Part shown: piece after piece, positions 1 to 5,687 of the stretch
Numbering within the stretch: the stretch's first letter is position 1
How the letters are laid out: each line of letters begins with the position of its first letter
Assembly (NCBI GenBank): GCA_950060715.1
Contig: CATLVA010000053.1
Span: forward strand, 1-7,824
Length of the DNA: 7,824 bases
From: an uncultured Oligoflexia bacterium
GTDB lineage: Bacteria; Bdellovibrionota; Bacteriovoracia; Bacteriovoracales; Bacteriovoracaceae
Direction of reading: 5' to 3'
The notes under the pieces: model-generated
Told to the model about the DNA's origin: nothing
The model's database searches: none
Seen by the model: the letters and a program-made list of their open reading frames with translations, nothing else
Made by a program: the position numbers and the translations under genes

Positions 1-530
1 CGAATTTTTCCGGCAATGAGAGCAAACTCATCAAATATAATTTGCCTTTCTCTTAACTGACGGGAGTAGTTGATATCATCTTCAGAATTAAAGAACTTAT
101 AAGAACGCCAAATATGCTCATTAAAGAAAACAAGAAAATCAATAAGTGAATATACGTCTTCTCTTTTTATATATTCTCGATCTGTACCTAAGATAAGAAA
201 ACTCAGCTCAAAGATGTTCTCAACTATATCGACGACATCATCTTCTACTTCTACTGGTCCATTAATCAAAAAATCAGTTAAAACAGCCTTAGAAACATAA
301 CCTGGCTTATCGGTTCGAATAACATCCATGAAAAGATCAAGTTGTTCTTTAAGGCATAAGATTTCACCCTTAATATTCTTTTCTAAAATATAGCTGAATG
401 CATCGATATCTAACTCACAAGTAGCGAATTGGTCTAATTCCACTTCCCCATCTTCTGAGTTTTTCATGAAGAGATCCCCACATCCTGTGAGCAATAAGGT
501 CAATACTAATCCTAACCATAATTTGAGCAT
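1..530 (-). CDS. Putative outer-membrane or periplasmic lipoprotein, 3' part beyond the window
   Basis: The minus-strand frame is open from an ATG at 530 to the window edge, giving 176 codons with no stop. The protein begins MLKLWLGLVLTLLLTGCGD. This is a short positive N-terminus, a hydrophobic stretch and an LLTGC lipobox, with the lipidated cysteine at residue 17. The mature part is acidic and rich in Leu, Phe and Asp/Glu. It has further cysteines at about 38 and 59 and predicted helical stretches around 50-75 and 100-140. It should be exported, cut by signal peptidase II and anchored in a membrane. No enzyme motif is visible and I do not recognise the family. A GGAT lies six bases before the ATG; a second ATG just upstream is out of frame and runs into a stop at once. 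It is divergent from the secreted-protein gene at 753. The C-terminus is unseen, so the full length is unknown. Confidence 0.8.
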   Translation of the reverse strand, partial: MLKLWLGLVLTLLLTGCGDLFMKNSEDGEVELDQFATCELDIDAFSYILEKNIKGEILCLKEQLDLFMDVIRTDKPGYVSKAVLTDFLINGPVEVEDDVVDIVENIFELSFLILGTDREYIKREDVYSLIDFLVFFNEHIWRSYKFFNSEDDINYSRQLRERQIIFDEFALIAGKI

Positions 531-752
531 TAAAAATCCATTTTTAATTAAATATCTATTTCCTATTTTATCCTTAAATAGGTCTAAAACCAGTCTAACA
601 AATATTTCCGGCGTCCCCTCTTAACAAATGAGAAAGACGATCAAAAAGGTCTTAAAAGGTAAGAATATATTGTAAAAATTACAATCAGTGCCCAAGAATA
701 TTGCGGTGCACAATCGCTATGATACGCTCCCTACATAATTTTTAGGAGTTTT
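531..752. promoter_or_regulatory. Divergent intergenic region
   Basis: This 222-base spacer separates the lipoprotein gene from the secreted-protein gene and must hold both promoters. For the plus-strand gene, TATGAT at 718-723 is a good -10 match, but no convincing -35 lies 16-18 bases upstream, so an activator may be needed. AGGAG at 744-748 is its ribosome site. On the minus strand TTAGAC occurs twice, at 598-593 and 587-582, eleven bases apart (one helical turn). TAAAAT near 570 is a possible -10 for the lipoprotein gene, but the spacing to either TTAGAC is not standard. I see no further coding sequence here. Confidence 0.45.
669..685. promoter_or_regulatory. Perfect 7-bp palindrome, candidate operator
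   Basis: ATTGTAA-AAA-TTACAAT is a perfect inverted repeat of 7 bp with a 3-bp centre. Its centre is about 53 bases before the start site expected from the TATGAT at 718-723. Dimeric repressors and activators commonly bind this geometry. The regulator is not identifiable from the site, and the arms are AT-rich, so chance occurrence is possible. Confidence 0.35.
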
Positions 753-1151
753 ATGAAGGCATCAATTTATCTGGTATTCGCATTTTCCCTCGGACTGAAT
801 ATTGCCATGGCCCAAGAGACCCATACTCCACGTTTTGATTGTACTAGTGAGTCAGATACTTCAATTAAGAAATATATTATGATCGGAAATAGCTTCGAAG
901 GAGATCTTAACTGGTCGAATGAAATGTACTTTGTTGATCAAGTAAAATATCAAAACCAAACATTTAGAGAAACTCCCAAATTCTTAATTGATACAACTAA
1001 TACAGAAGGGATTTTTGCAGTAAATCCAAAAGACACAAATCAATACCTAATTTTGTCAGACAATTACTACCTCGCCGCCTATCATAAAGACGGCGTAGAC
1101 ACTTACAATTGTGTACCGACAAAATACGGCGAAAAACAGGCCACCTTTTAG
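753..1151 (+). CDS. Small secreted protein of unknown function
   Basis: The 132-residue product has a clear Sec signal peptide. It has Lys at position 2, a hydrophobic core (residues 4-19) and the likely signal peptidase I site AMA|QE after residue 20. The mature protein is about 112 residues. It has exactly two cysteines, Cys30 near its start and Cys120 near its end, which could form a disulfide joining the two termini. It is rich in Tyr, Asn, Asp and Thr, has no hydrophobic anchor and no recognised motif. It is therefore probably periplasmic or released. The start is supported by AGGAG four bases upstream. The stop lies only 14 bases before the left end of an ISL3 element, and no terminator is visible in between, so the native terminator may have been lost when the IS arrived. 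I do not recognise the family. Confidence 0.8.
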   Translation: MKASIYLVFAFSLGLNIAMAQETHTPRFDCTSESDTSIKKYIMIGNSFEGDLNWSNEMYFVDQVKYQNQTFRETPKFLIDTTNTEGIFAVNPKDTNQYLILSDNYYLAAYHKDGVDTYNCVPTKYGEKQATF

Positions 1152-1164
1152 AGAATAGGAAAAT

Positions 1165-1188
1165 GGGGTCTTCAAAGTTAGTAGTGGA
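1165..1188 (+). repeat. ISL3 left terminal inverted repeat
   Basis: It reads GGGGTCTTCAAAGTTAGTAG followed by TGGA. It matches the complement of 2682-2705 at 19 of 24 positions, and the AAAGTTA core is identical. The GG.TCTTC start fits ISL3-family ends. Confidence 0.7.
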
Positions 1189-1220
1189 TTTTCAAGTCTG
1201 AGAAAAACTATCCGAAATTA

Positions 1221-1294
1221 AGTCATGAGCGACTTTTTTAGTAAAATTTAATTAACCACAATTATTTTTTATTCAAAAAGGAAAGCTCATGACT
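1221..1294 (+). promoter_or_regulatory. Inverted repeat masking the ISL3 transposase start
   Basis: AGTCATGAGC at 1221-1230 is the exact inverse of GCTCATGACT at 1285-1294, which contains the transposase ATG (1289-1291). Inside this 10-bp stem, CTTTTTT around 1233-1239 can also pair with the AAAAAGG that forms the Shine-Dalgarno (1275-1281). In RNA carrying both arms, ribosome site and start codon would be paired. A -10-like TAAAAT at 1242-1247 would start RNA at about 1254, inside the loop, leaving the upstream arm out. No good -35 is visible. The design would silence read-through RNA while letting the element's own RNA be translated. Confidence 0.6.
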
Positions 1295-2479
1295 CCAGAA
1301 AAGTATCTCTTAAATCACTTAATGTTGCCACATTTAAAGCTAGTTAAAGTCGAAAAAGTATCAACAAAAGAACTCCACTATCACTGTCTCAAAACAACTG
1401 AATGGGAAGTTTGCCGTAAATGTCCCACTAAATCTTATTCTGTACATGATAGACGATCAGTTGCTATCAGAGATGTTAAAATTCACAACAAGCATATCAA
1501 ACTCATTATCACCAAGAGAAGATTCAAGTGCCCCAATTGTAAATCAGTTTTTACTGAAGCTGTGGATGGAATAAGGGTTGGGTTTAGAACTACTGAAAAA
1601 TATCGTTCTCAAATTCTCTATAACTTTCGAAACTTTGGAACCAATAAATCCATTGCAAAAGATCTTCGCTGTTCAGACACCCTCGTTAGTAGTCTTATAA
1701 ATGAAAGGCTTGAGCTTGAACTTCGTAAATCCAAAAATACTCCTTGGGGGACAACTGTATTAATTGACGAGCATGCCTTTAAAAAAGACCCTAAAACCGG
1801 CAGAAAGTCCTTCGTGACATCTTTAGTCGATAATAATCGAAAATGCCTAAGAGAGCTTGCTAGCAGTCGTGATCATGTCGATATTCAAGAGGCAATTGAG
1901 CATATTCCAGGAAGAGAAAATGTCACGTGTGCTGTGATTGATATGAACAATAGTTATAAGAACTTTATTCATAATTATTTTACGAATGCTAAAATTATTG
2001 TCGATAAGTTCCATGTTGTAAGACTTATCCATCCTGCTATTAAAAAGTATCGAAAACAAGTCACTGGTGATGACAGGAAAAATCCAATCCGTCACTTACT
2101 GCTCAAAAATAAAAAAAGATTAAAAAAACATCAAAAAAAGGCTGTCGCCAGGTTTTGTAGAGAAAACTCAAAAGTAAATGAGGTTTACCGCTTCAAAGAA
2201 CGAATCGTTAATTTTTACAATATAAAGGGGTTTAAACAGGCGTCTCGTGTTCTCACTAAAATTACTGATGACATGGCATTATCAAAAATCCCAGAAATAC
2301 TCACACTAAGAAAAACGTTGATGAAGTGGAGAGATGAAATCTTAAACTACTTCAAAACGGGTCTCACCAATGCTCGGATAGAAGGATTTAACCGAAAGTG
2401 TAAACTCATTCAAAGAACATCTTATGGACTCAAATCCTTTCCAAATTATCGACTACGAGCACTCTACAAATGTAGTTAG
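1289..2479 (+). CDS. tnp: ISL3-family transposase
   Basis: The 396-residue protein is full length for the family and cuts and joins the ends of its own element. An N-terminal zinc finger is shown by C42-x2-C45 and C81-x2-C84. A helix-turn-helix region follows at about 100-145, with residues around 119-136 (NKSIAKDLRCSDTLVSSL) resembling a recognition helix. The DDE catalytic domain occupies about 150-396. Candidate catalytic residues are D160 in LIDEHAF, D218 in VIDMNNSY and E365 in ARIEGFNRK. The DKFHVVRL motif (239-246) and the RTSYGLKSFPNYRLRALY tail are typical of ISL3 transposases. A lysine-rich stretch lies at 273-284. The start has AGGA six bases upstream. There is no frameshift or internal stop, so the enzyme could be active. 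The start codon lies in an inverted repeat that should block translation of read-through RNA. Confidence 0.93.
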   Translation: MTPEKYLLNHLMLPHLKLVKVEKVSTKELHYHCLKTTEWEVCRKCPTKSYSVHDRRSVAIRDVKIHNKHIKLIITKRRFKCPNCKSVFTEAVDGIRVGFRTTEKYRSQILYNFRNFGTNKSIAKDLRCSDTLVSSLINERLELELRKSKNTPWGTTVLIDEHAFKKDPKTGRKSFVTSLVDNNRKCLRELASSRDHVDIQEAIEHIPGRENVTCAVIDMNNSYKNFIHNYFTNAKIIVDKFHVVRLIHPAIKKYRKQVTGDDRKNPIRHLLLKNKKRLKKHQKKAVARFCRENSKVNEVYRFKERIVNFYNIKGFKQASRVLTKITDDMALSKIPEILTLRKTLMKWRDEILNYFKTGLTNARIEGFNRKCKLIQRTSYGLKSFPNYRLRALYKCS

Positions 2480-2484
2480 GACCG

Positions 2485-2524
2485 CAAGCAAAAGAGCACT
2501 AGAGATGTGATTTGCTTGATTTTT
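2485..2524 (+). terminator. Intrinsic terminator after the ISL3 transposase
   Basis: CAAGCAAA (2485-2492) and TTTGCTTG (2511-2518) form a perfect 8-bp stem. CAC and GTG in the loop may extend it, and ATTTTT follows directly. It begins six bases after the transposase stop and would end the transposase transcript inside the element. Confidence 0.6.
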
Positions 2525-2700
2525 GGGTGCAAGATATCCTCCCACAAATGACTGGGCCAAAACGACTATGTCCAAAATCTTCAAAACTGATTGATTTTAT
2601 ATAAAAAACCTGCGATAAGATTTGCAAAAAGCTAAAACAAGTTGCTCAAGACGGTTTTCCGGAAATCGTTTCAGAACTTCTTCCACCATTAACTTTCTAG
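2525..2700 (+). other. Non-coding right part of the ISL3 element with a possible gene fossil
   Basis: This stretch lies between the transposase terminator and the right end. One frame reads through from about 2506 to a TAA at 2602-2604, then on to a TAG at 2698-2700 with a protein-like tail ending AQDGFPEIVSELLPPLTF. No start codon or ribosome site supports it, and the in-frame TAA interrupts it. It could be a decayed passenger gene or chance. The stop overlaps the right terminal repeat. Confidence 0.25.
2591..2619 (+). promoter_or_regulatory. Candidate outward promoter near the ISL3 right end
   Basis: TTGATT (2591-2596), a 17-base spacer and GATAAG (2614-2619) with TG one base before it (extended -10) form a sigma70-like promoter pointing out of the element. 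If active, it would drive the truncated reading frame and the membrane-protein gene at 2938-4239, which have no other visible promoter. This rests on motif matching alone. Confidence 0.35.
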
Positions 2701-2705
2701 ATCCC
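2682..2705 (-). repeat. ISL3 right terminal inverted repeat
   Basis: Read on the minus strand it starts GGGATCTAGAAAGTTAATGG and matches the left end at 19 of 24 positions. The next bases begin a frame that has no start codon, which supports 2705 as the boundary. Confidence 0.65.
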
Positions 2706-2932
2706 AAATTCCTTTTGAAAGAATAAATGCGTCTTTTAGAAAAAAGTGGGTTTTAATTTATCTATGGGGAAAACCAGAGAATGCACAAAATGAATTGGAA
2801 GGTGTATTTGGAAAAAATGCAGACATTGGGGAATGGAGAGATGGATATTCAGTAAAACTTCATAATGAAGATGATGCTAAAAATTTATTAAACTGGCTTA
2901 ACATTGTAAATATCAAAAACAGTGCTGCATAG
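2706..2932 (+). pseudogene. 3' remnant of an unknown gene cut by the ISL3 element
   Basis: The frame ending at the TAG of 2930-2932 is open back across the IS boundary to a stop at 2690-2692, but has no ATG, GTG or ribosome site near its beginning. About 75 residues remain from the IS junction. They include the stretch WVLIYLWGKPENAQNELEG and end LNIVNIKNSAA. The composition looks protein-like: Trp-containing, balanced charges, then a helical C-terminus. The stop overlaps the ribosome site of the next gene, whose first ATG is five bases on, so the two were probably one translationally coupled operon. The missing 5' part is not on the other side of the IS in this window, which points to a deletion rather than a clean insertion. 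Family not recognised. Confidence 0.55.
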
Positions 2933-2937
2933 GTGTT

Positions 2938-4239
2938 ATGATGTCTGAAGCTTTAAACCTTTCAAAAGAAAATCCTAAAATTGGTGACAGACTAGCAAGT
3001 ACTATAAAAAAATATGCCCTTGAGGCTATTTGGCTTAAGAATCAAGAAGAATTTAAAAATCATATTTCTAATCTTAATAGTGAGATTGCTACATTATGCG
3101 GCAAGAACGCAAAATCCCTAAGCTTAAATGATATCAATAGAGTTTTAAATAACATTGAGTCAAAATCGGAAAAATTAGGCCTCGGAAAAATAAAGTTTGA
3201 TAAGCTAGAATATATTTATCTAAAATATCAATCTTTATCACCTTATATTGATGTCTCAACAATAATATATAGTGTTGCCATGGCAATAAAGGGGAATCCT
3301 GGCCCTATTATACGAAAACTATTTATCAAAACATCAAATAAGGTTAATGCAAAGTATGTTGCCCTAACATATATAATGGGACAGGTTTCAAGTTCTCTGT
3401 ATAGTGATGGTGTAGTCCTAGAGAGCATTTCTACTTTCAAACAAGATCCAATAGATCAATTTGACCCCATTTTTAAACTACTAACTCAAGAACACATAAA
3501 AGACCTCTCAAAGCTATTGAAAATAACAATAGATATTAATACACCGATAGAAGAAGCAAGAATTAAAATAATTAATGAAATAAATTATCATGCTTCAAAC
3601 AAAGTAAAATATATTTACAATAAAACATTTTCAGAAACGACAACAACATATAACTCAGTATTACTTAGTATTTGTACTGATTTAAAGCTCGAAAATTTAC
3701 AAGAAGCAACTACTAATAATCTAGAATCAAAGATAGTAATGAGAATACTTCAAGATAGTATTGATAAATTAAGTGATACAGAGAAAGAAGAATTTGAAAG
3801 AAAATTAAGTACTATTGATAATGATCTTATTAATAAAGAGGTACTTGCTTCAGGTGGTTCACTTGCTGTGATTCTTGGATTAAAAGCAACAGGCTTCGGT
3901 GCTTATGTTGCTGCTTCAAGTGCTTTAGGAGCACTTTCTAATGGTCTAGGAATAACATTTGCATTTAGTACTTATACAACTATGTCTTCTGTTATTGCTG
4001 GCTTCCTTGGTCCTGTGGGTATTGGTGCCGCTGCACTAGGCGTACTTACTTCTCTTTCCTTAGCAAAACCCAAAAAAATTATCCCCGCTATCATTTATAT
4101 AGCGATGATTCGCAGTCAACTTGAGTCTGAAGAATTGTTATCCCAAAAAAGAACAGTTAGTAAAACCTATTATATCTTGATACTTGCAAGTATTCTTACG
4201 TTAGTGATACTGGCTCTTGCAGTATTAAAATACACTTAA
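2938..4239 (+). CDS. UPF0174/YaaW-like membrane protein with a long N-terminal domain
   Basis: The product is 433 residues, or 432 if the second ATG at 2941 is used. The second is better spaced from AGGTG at 2931-2935. Residues 1-300 look soluble and mainly helical and match nothing I know. Residues 305-375 are Gly/Ala-rich and hydrophobic. The segment FLGPVGIGAAALG (357-369), then KPKKIIPAIIYIAMIR (377-392), resembles the conserved end of E. coli YaaW and related UPF0174 proteins, where GGPVG is followed by a basic stretch, an IPAV-type motif and an invariant-looking Arg. The DTEKEEF motif (280-286) also recalls that family. YaaW is about 240 residues, so the extra N-terminal half is notable. 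A last hydrophobic helix (411-429) ends three residues before the C-terminus, like a tail anchor. The biochemical role of UPF0174 proteins is unknown. The gene sits directly behind a beheaded coding frame and between two insertion sequences. Confidence 0.7.
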   Translation: MMSEALNLSKENPKIGDRLASTIKKYALEAIWLKNQEEFKNHISNLNSEIATLCGKNAKSLSLNDINRVLNNIESKSEKLGLGKIKFDKLEYIYLKYQSLSPYIDVSTIIYSVAMAIKGNPGPIIRKLFIKTSNKVNAKYVALTYIMGQVSSSLYSDGVVLESISTFKQDPIDQFDPIFKLLTQEHIKDLSKLLKITIDINTPIEEARIKIINEINYHASNKVKYIYNKTFSETTTTYNSVLLSICTDLKLENLQEATTNNLESKIVMRILQDSIDKLSDTEKEEFERKLSTIDNDLINKEVLASGGSLAVILGLKATGFGAYVAASSALGALSNGLGITFAFSTYTTMSSVIAGFLGPVGIGAAALGVLTSLSLAKPKKIIPAIIYIAMIRSQLESEELLSQKRTVSKTYYILILASILTLVILALAVLKYT

Positions 4240-4258
4240 GATAGAAAATCTCATTAGG

Positions 4259-4295
4259 TAAAAAAGAGTAAGATTTTTTTAAAAAGATCCTACTC
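4259..4295 (-). terminator. Intrinsic terminator for minus-strand transcripts
   Basis: GAGTAAGATTTTTTT (4266-4280) pairs with AAAAAGATCCTACTC (4281-4295) with one mismatch and one G-U pair. On the minus strand the stem is followed by TTTTTTA (4265-4259). It begins seven bases after the stop of the membrane-gene remnant at 4303. It may also act weakly on the convergent gene ending at 4239, though the plus-strand side lacks a strong T-run. Confidence 0.6.
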
Positions 4296-4302
4296 CTTAA
4301 AA

Positions 4303-4417
4303 TTAATGTAACAATATCTTAATGTTTATTGCTATCCATGCAATATATAACAAAATTACTGGCTTAATTATTGACCACAGTATTCTAAGAAAATAATCAA
4401 ACACTATTAAAGTTATC
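4303..4417 (-). pseudogene. 3' remnant of a small membrane protein cut by the IS481 element
   Basis: Reading leftward from the IS481 end, 37 codons run to a TAA at 4305-4303. They begin ITLIVFDYFLRILWSIIKPV and end with hydrophobic residues and ILLH. The stretch has one or two transmembrane segments (about residues 1-8 and 16-33), and the stop is followed at once by a good terminator. Both points suggest the true end of a gene. The 5' part is not found on the far side of the element: the bases at 5714-5764 do not continue the frame in a recognisable way. Family not identified. With so few codons, chance cannot be excluded. Confidence 0.45.
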
Positions 4418-4443
4418 TGTAAAAGTTGCGACTTGATCTGACA
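4418..4443 (+). repeat. IS481 left terminal inverted repeat
   Basis: TGTAAAAGTTGCGACTTGAT then CTGACA. It differs from the other end only at positions 9, 11 and 12. Its inner part recurs inverted nearby as TGTCAGGTCAA (4467-4477), giving an 11-bp stem with one mismatch at this end. Confidence 0.85.
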
Positions 4444-4458
4444 GTCCTTCCTTTTTAG
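4444..4458 (+). repeat. Subterminal 15-bp repeat, left copy
   Basis: GTCCTTCCTTTTTAG directly follows the left terminal repeat (positions 27-41 from the end). Its exact inverse is at 5629-5643, at positions 71-85 from the right end. Confidence 0.75.
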
Positions 4459-4470
4459 CAAGTGTCTGTC

Positions 4471-4486
4471 AGGTCAAATATGACCT
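4471..4486. repeat. Small palindrome after the IS481 transposase
   Basis: AGGTCA-AATA-TGACCT is a perfect 6-bp inverted repeat 17 bases beyond the transposase stop. No T-run follows on the minus strand, so it is not a clear terminator. It could slow read-through or bind transposase. Confidence 0.35.
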
Positions 4487-4502
4487 TCAAAACACCATCA
4501 TT

Positions 4503-5585
4503 CTATTCCTCATTTTGACTTTCTAAAACCTCCCTTGAAAATTTTCCAGACAACATCTTGTCCTCAACAATTTTCTTTCCATCTAAAAATGTTTGCCAAG
4601 GAGTTCTTCCATAACACATCTTACCTTGGTGTGTTCGCTCTTTATTGTAATGCTCCAGCCAATCATCTAAGTCCCCCTGGAGCATTTCTAGACTGTCATA
4701 GATACGTTTTCTAAATGCCACTTGATAAAACTCATTGAGAATTGTCTTGTGAAATCGCTCAACAATTCCATTTGTTTGAGGATGCTTGGCCTTAGTTTTT
4801 GTGTGATCAATATTTTTAACAGCTAAAAATAATTGATAGTCGTGCTGTTCAATTTTTCCACAATACTCTGTACCCCGATCTGTAAGCATTCTTAGCATTG
4901 GAACTTTGTGTTCTTCAAAAACAGGTAGAACTTTATCGTTTAGAAGATCAGCTGCTGTTATTGGAGTTTTCATATTGTAGAGCTTGCAGAAGGCAACTTT
5001 CGAATAAGTATCCACAAAAGTTTGCTGATAAATTCGGCCAACACCTTTTAAGGTTCCAACGTAAAATGTATCTTGAGAACCAAGATAACCTGGGTGCTCA
5101 GTTTCAATTTCTCCATAGGCCTCTTTTTCAAGGGCCTTCTGTTCCATAACTTTGAGTTGAGATTCGGTAAGAACGATCCCTTCTTTGGCCACTTTCTCTT
5201 CTAAGGCCTTGAGACGCTTTTTCATATTCTCTAGGTCATGACGTAGCCAGATGTTTCTAACACCAGCGGGAGAGACGGAAAGAGCTTGCTTACGAAGCTC
5301 ATTTGATACTCTTACTTGTCCCCAAGCTGGTTCATCAATGGCAAGCTTAATAACGGCATCTTCAATAGTCGGATCAACACGATTTTTAACATTCGGTTTT
5401 CGTCGGGATTTATTGATCAAGGATTCAACGCCGCCTTCCTCAACAGCGTTCTGATAGCGATAAAACGTATCTCTGGAAAATCCCATGACCTTGCATGCCT
5501 TAGAGATGTTTCCAAGTTCTTGAGCAAGGTTTAAAAGTCCTACTTTGTTCTTAATAATTGTTGTGTTAGATTGTAAATAACTCAT
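4503..5585 (-). CDS. tnp: IS481-family transposase
   Basis: The 360-residue DDE transposase is complete. A helix-turn-helix domain occupies about residues 12-60 (LAQELGNISKACKVMGFSRD, 20-39, is the HTH core), followed by a second DNA-binding stretch to about 115. A charged helical linker lies at 117-160. The rve-type integrase core spans about 165-335. Candidate catalytic residues are D172 in GSQDTFYVG, D236 in LTDRGTEYCG and E276 in NGIVERFHK. HPQTNG just before the last acidic residue and the TPWQTFLDG tail are typical of IS481 transposases. The start has AAAGGAG with six bases before the ATG, the strongest ribosome site in the window, but it lies inside a long inverted repeat that should hide it in read-through RNA. 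No frameshift or stop is seen, so the enzyme may be functional. Confidence 0.94.
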   Translation of the reverse strand: MSYLQSNTTIIKNKVGLLNLAQELGNISKACKVMGFSRDTFYRYQNAVEEGGVESLINKSRRKPNVKNRVDPTIEDAVIKLAIDEPAWGQVRVSNELRKQALSVSPAGVRNIWLRHDLENMKKRLKALEEKVAKEGIVLTESQLKVMEQKALEKEAYGEIETEHPGYLGSQDTFYVGTLKGVGRIYQQTFVDTYSKVAFCKLYNMKTPITAADLLNDKVLPVFEEHKVPMLRMLTDRGTEYCGKIEQHDYQLFLAVKNIDHTKTKAKHPQTNGIVERFHKTILNEFYQVAFRKRIYDSLEMLQGDLDDWLEHYNKERTHQGKMCYGRTPWQTFLDGKKIVEDKMLSGKFSREVLESQNEE

Positions 5586-5650
5586 CAGAGTCTCCTTTTG
5601 TTTTTAAAATTTGTTTCACAATTAAATTCTAAAAAGGAAGGACTCTGATG
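5583..5650 (-). promoter_or_regulatory. Hairpin hiding the IS481 transposase ribosome site and start codon
   Basis: On the minus strand CATCAGAGTC (5650-5641) pairs perfectly with GACTCTGATG (5592-5583). After a CT bulge, TCCTTTT (5638-5632) pairs with AAAAGGA (5599-5593). The 17-bp stem contains the Shine-Dalgarno AAAGGAG and the ATG. RNA entering from upstream would fold this way and not be translated. RNA started at the element's promoter (about 5619) lacks the upstream arm. IS10 and IS50 are known to restrict read-through expression by such pairing. Confidence 0.7.
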
Positions 5651-5654
5651 TGTA
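5626..5654 (-). promoter_or_regulatory. IS481 transposase promoter
   Basis: TACACA (-35, 5654-5649), a 17-base spacer and TAGAAT (-10, 5631-5626) match the sigma70 pattern at 4 and 5 of 6 positions. The predicted start near 5619 falls in the loop of the hairpin above, which is the expected position if that hairpin acts only on incoming RNA. Confidence 0.5.
5629..5643 (-). repeat. Subterminal 15-bp repeat, right copy
   Basis: This is the exact inverse of 4444-4458. It overlaps the upstream arm of the start-masking hairpin and the -10, so it has a visible role here that the left copy cannot share. Confidence 0.75.
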
Positions 5655-5687
5655 TATCGAAGAATTATCCTATTGATTTTATCAGAA

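Larger units (their letters stand above)
1165..2705 (+). mobile_element. ISL3-family insertion sequence, complete, about 1.54 kb
   Basis: The element is defined by the ISL3-type transposase at 1289-2479 and by imperfect terminal repeats found by comparing the flanks. The left end begins GGGGTCTTCAAAGTTAGTAG at 1165, and the complement of the right end begins GGGATCTAGAAAGTTAATGG at 2705. Over the first 24 positions 19 match. ISL3 elements typically start with GG.TCTTC-like ends and make 8-bp target duplications. Here the flanking octamers AGGAAAAT (left) and AAATTCCT (right) are not direct repeats, so no duplication survives. The 3' non-coding part (2480-2705) is unusually long. The sequence just right of 2705 is an open frame without a start codon, as expected if the element beheaded a gene. 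Confidence 0.75.

Noticed and set aside
1220..1239. AAGTC...GACTT plus T-run as a rho-independent terminator upstream of the ISL3 transposase
   Set aside because: The stem is only 5 bp and weak, and the same bases form a perfect 10-bp pairing with the transposase start region, which explains the conservation of the sequence better.
1847..2095. Minus-strand reading frame inside the ISL3 transposase
   Set aside because: It is a shadow of the transposase, with no ribosome site and no protein-like features of its own.
2541..2559. Alternative ISL3 right end around CCACAAATGACTGGGCC
   Set aside because: It matches the left end at only about 9 of 22 positions, against 19 of 24 for the end at 2705, and would leave the start-less frame at 2706 unexplained.
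3243..3440. Minus-strand frame within the UPF0174-like gene
   Set aside because: It is a short antisense shadow of a well-supported gene with no ribosome site.
4898..5534. Three plus-strand reading frames inside the IS481 transposase
   Set aside because: They mirror the transposase codons on the other strand and have no start signals.
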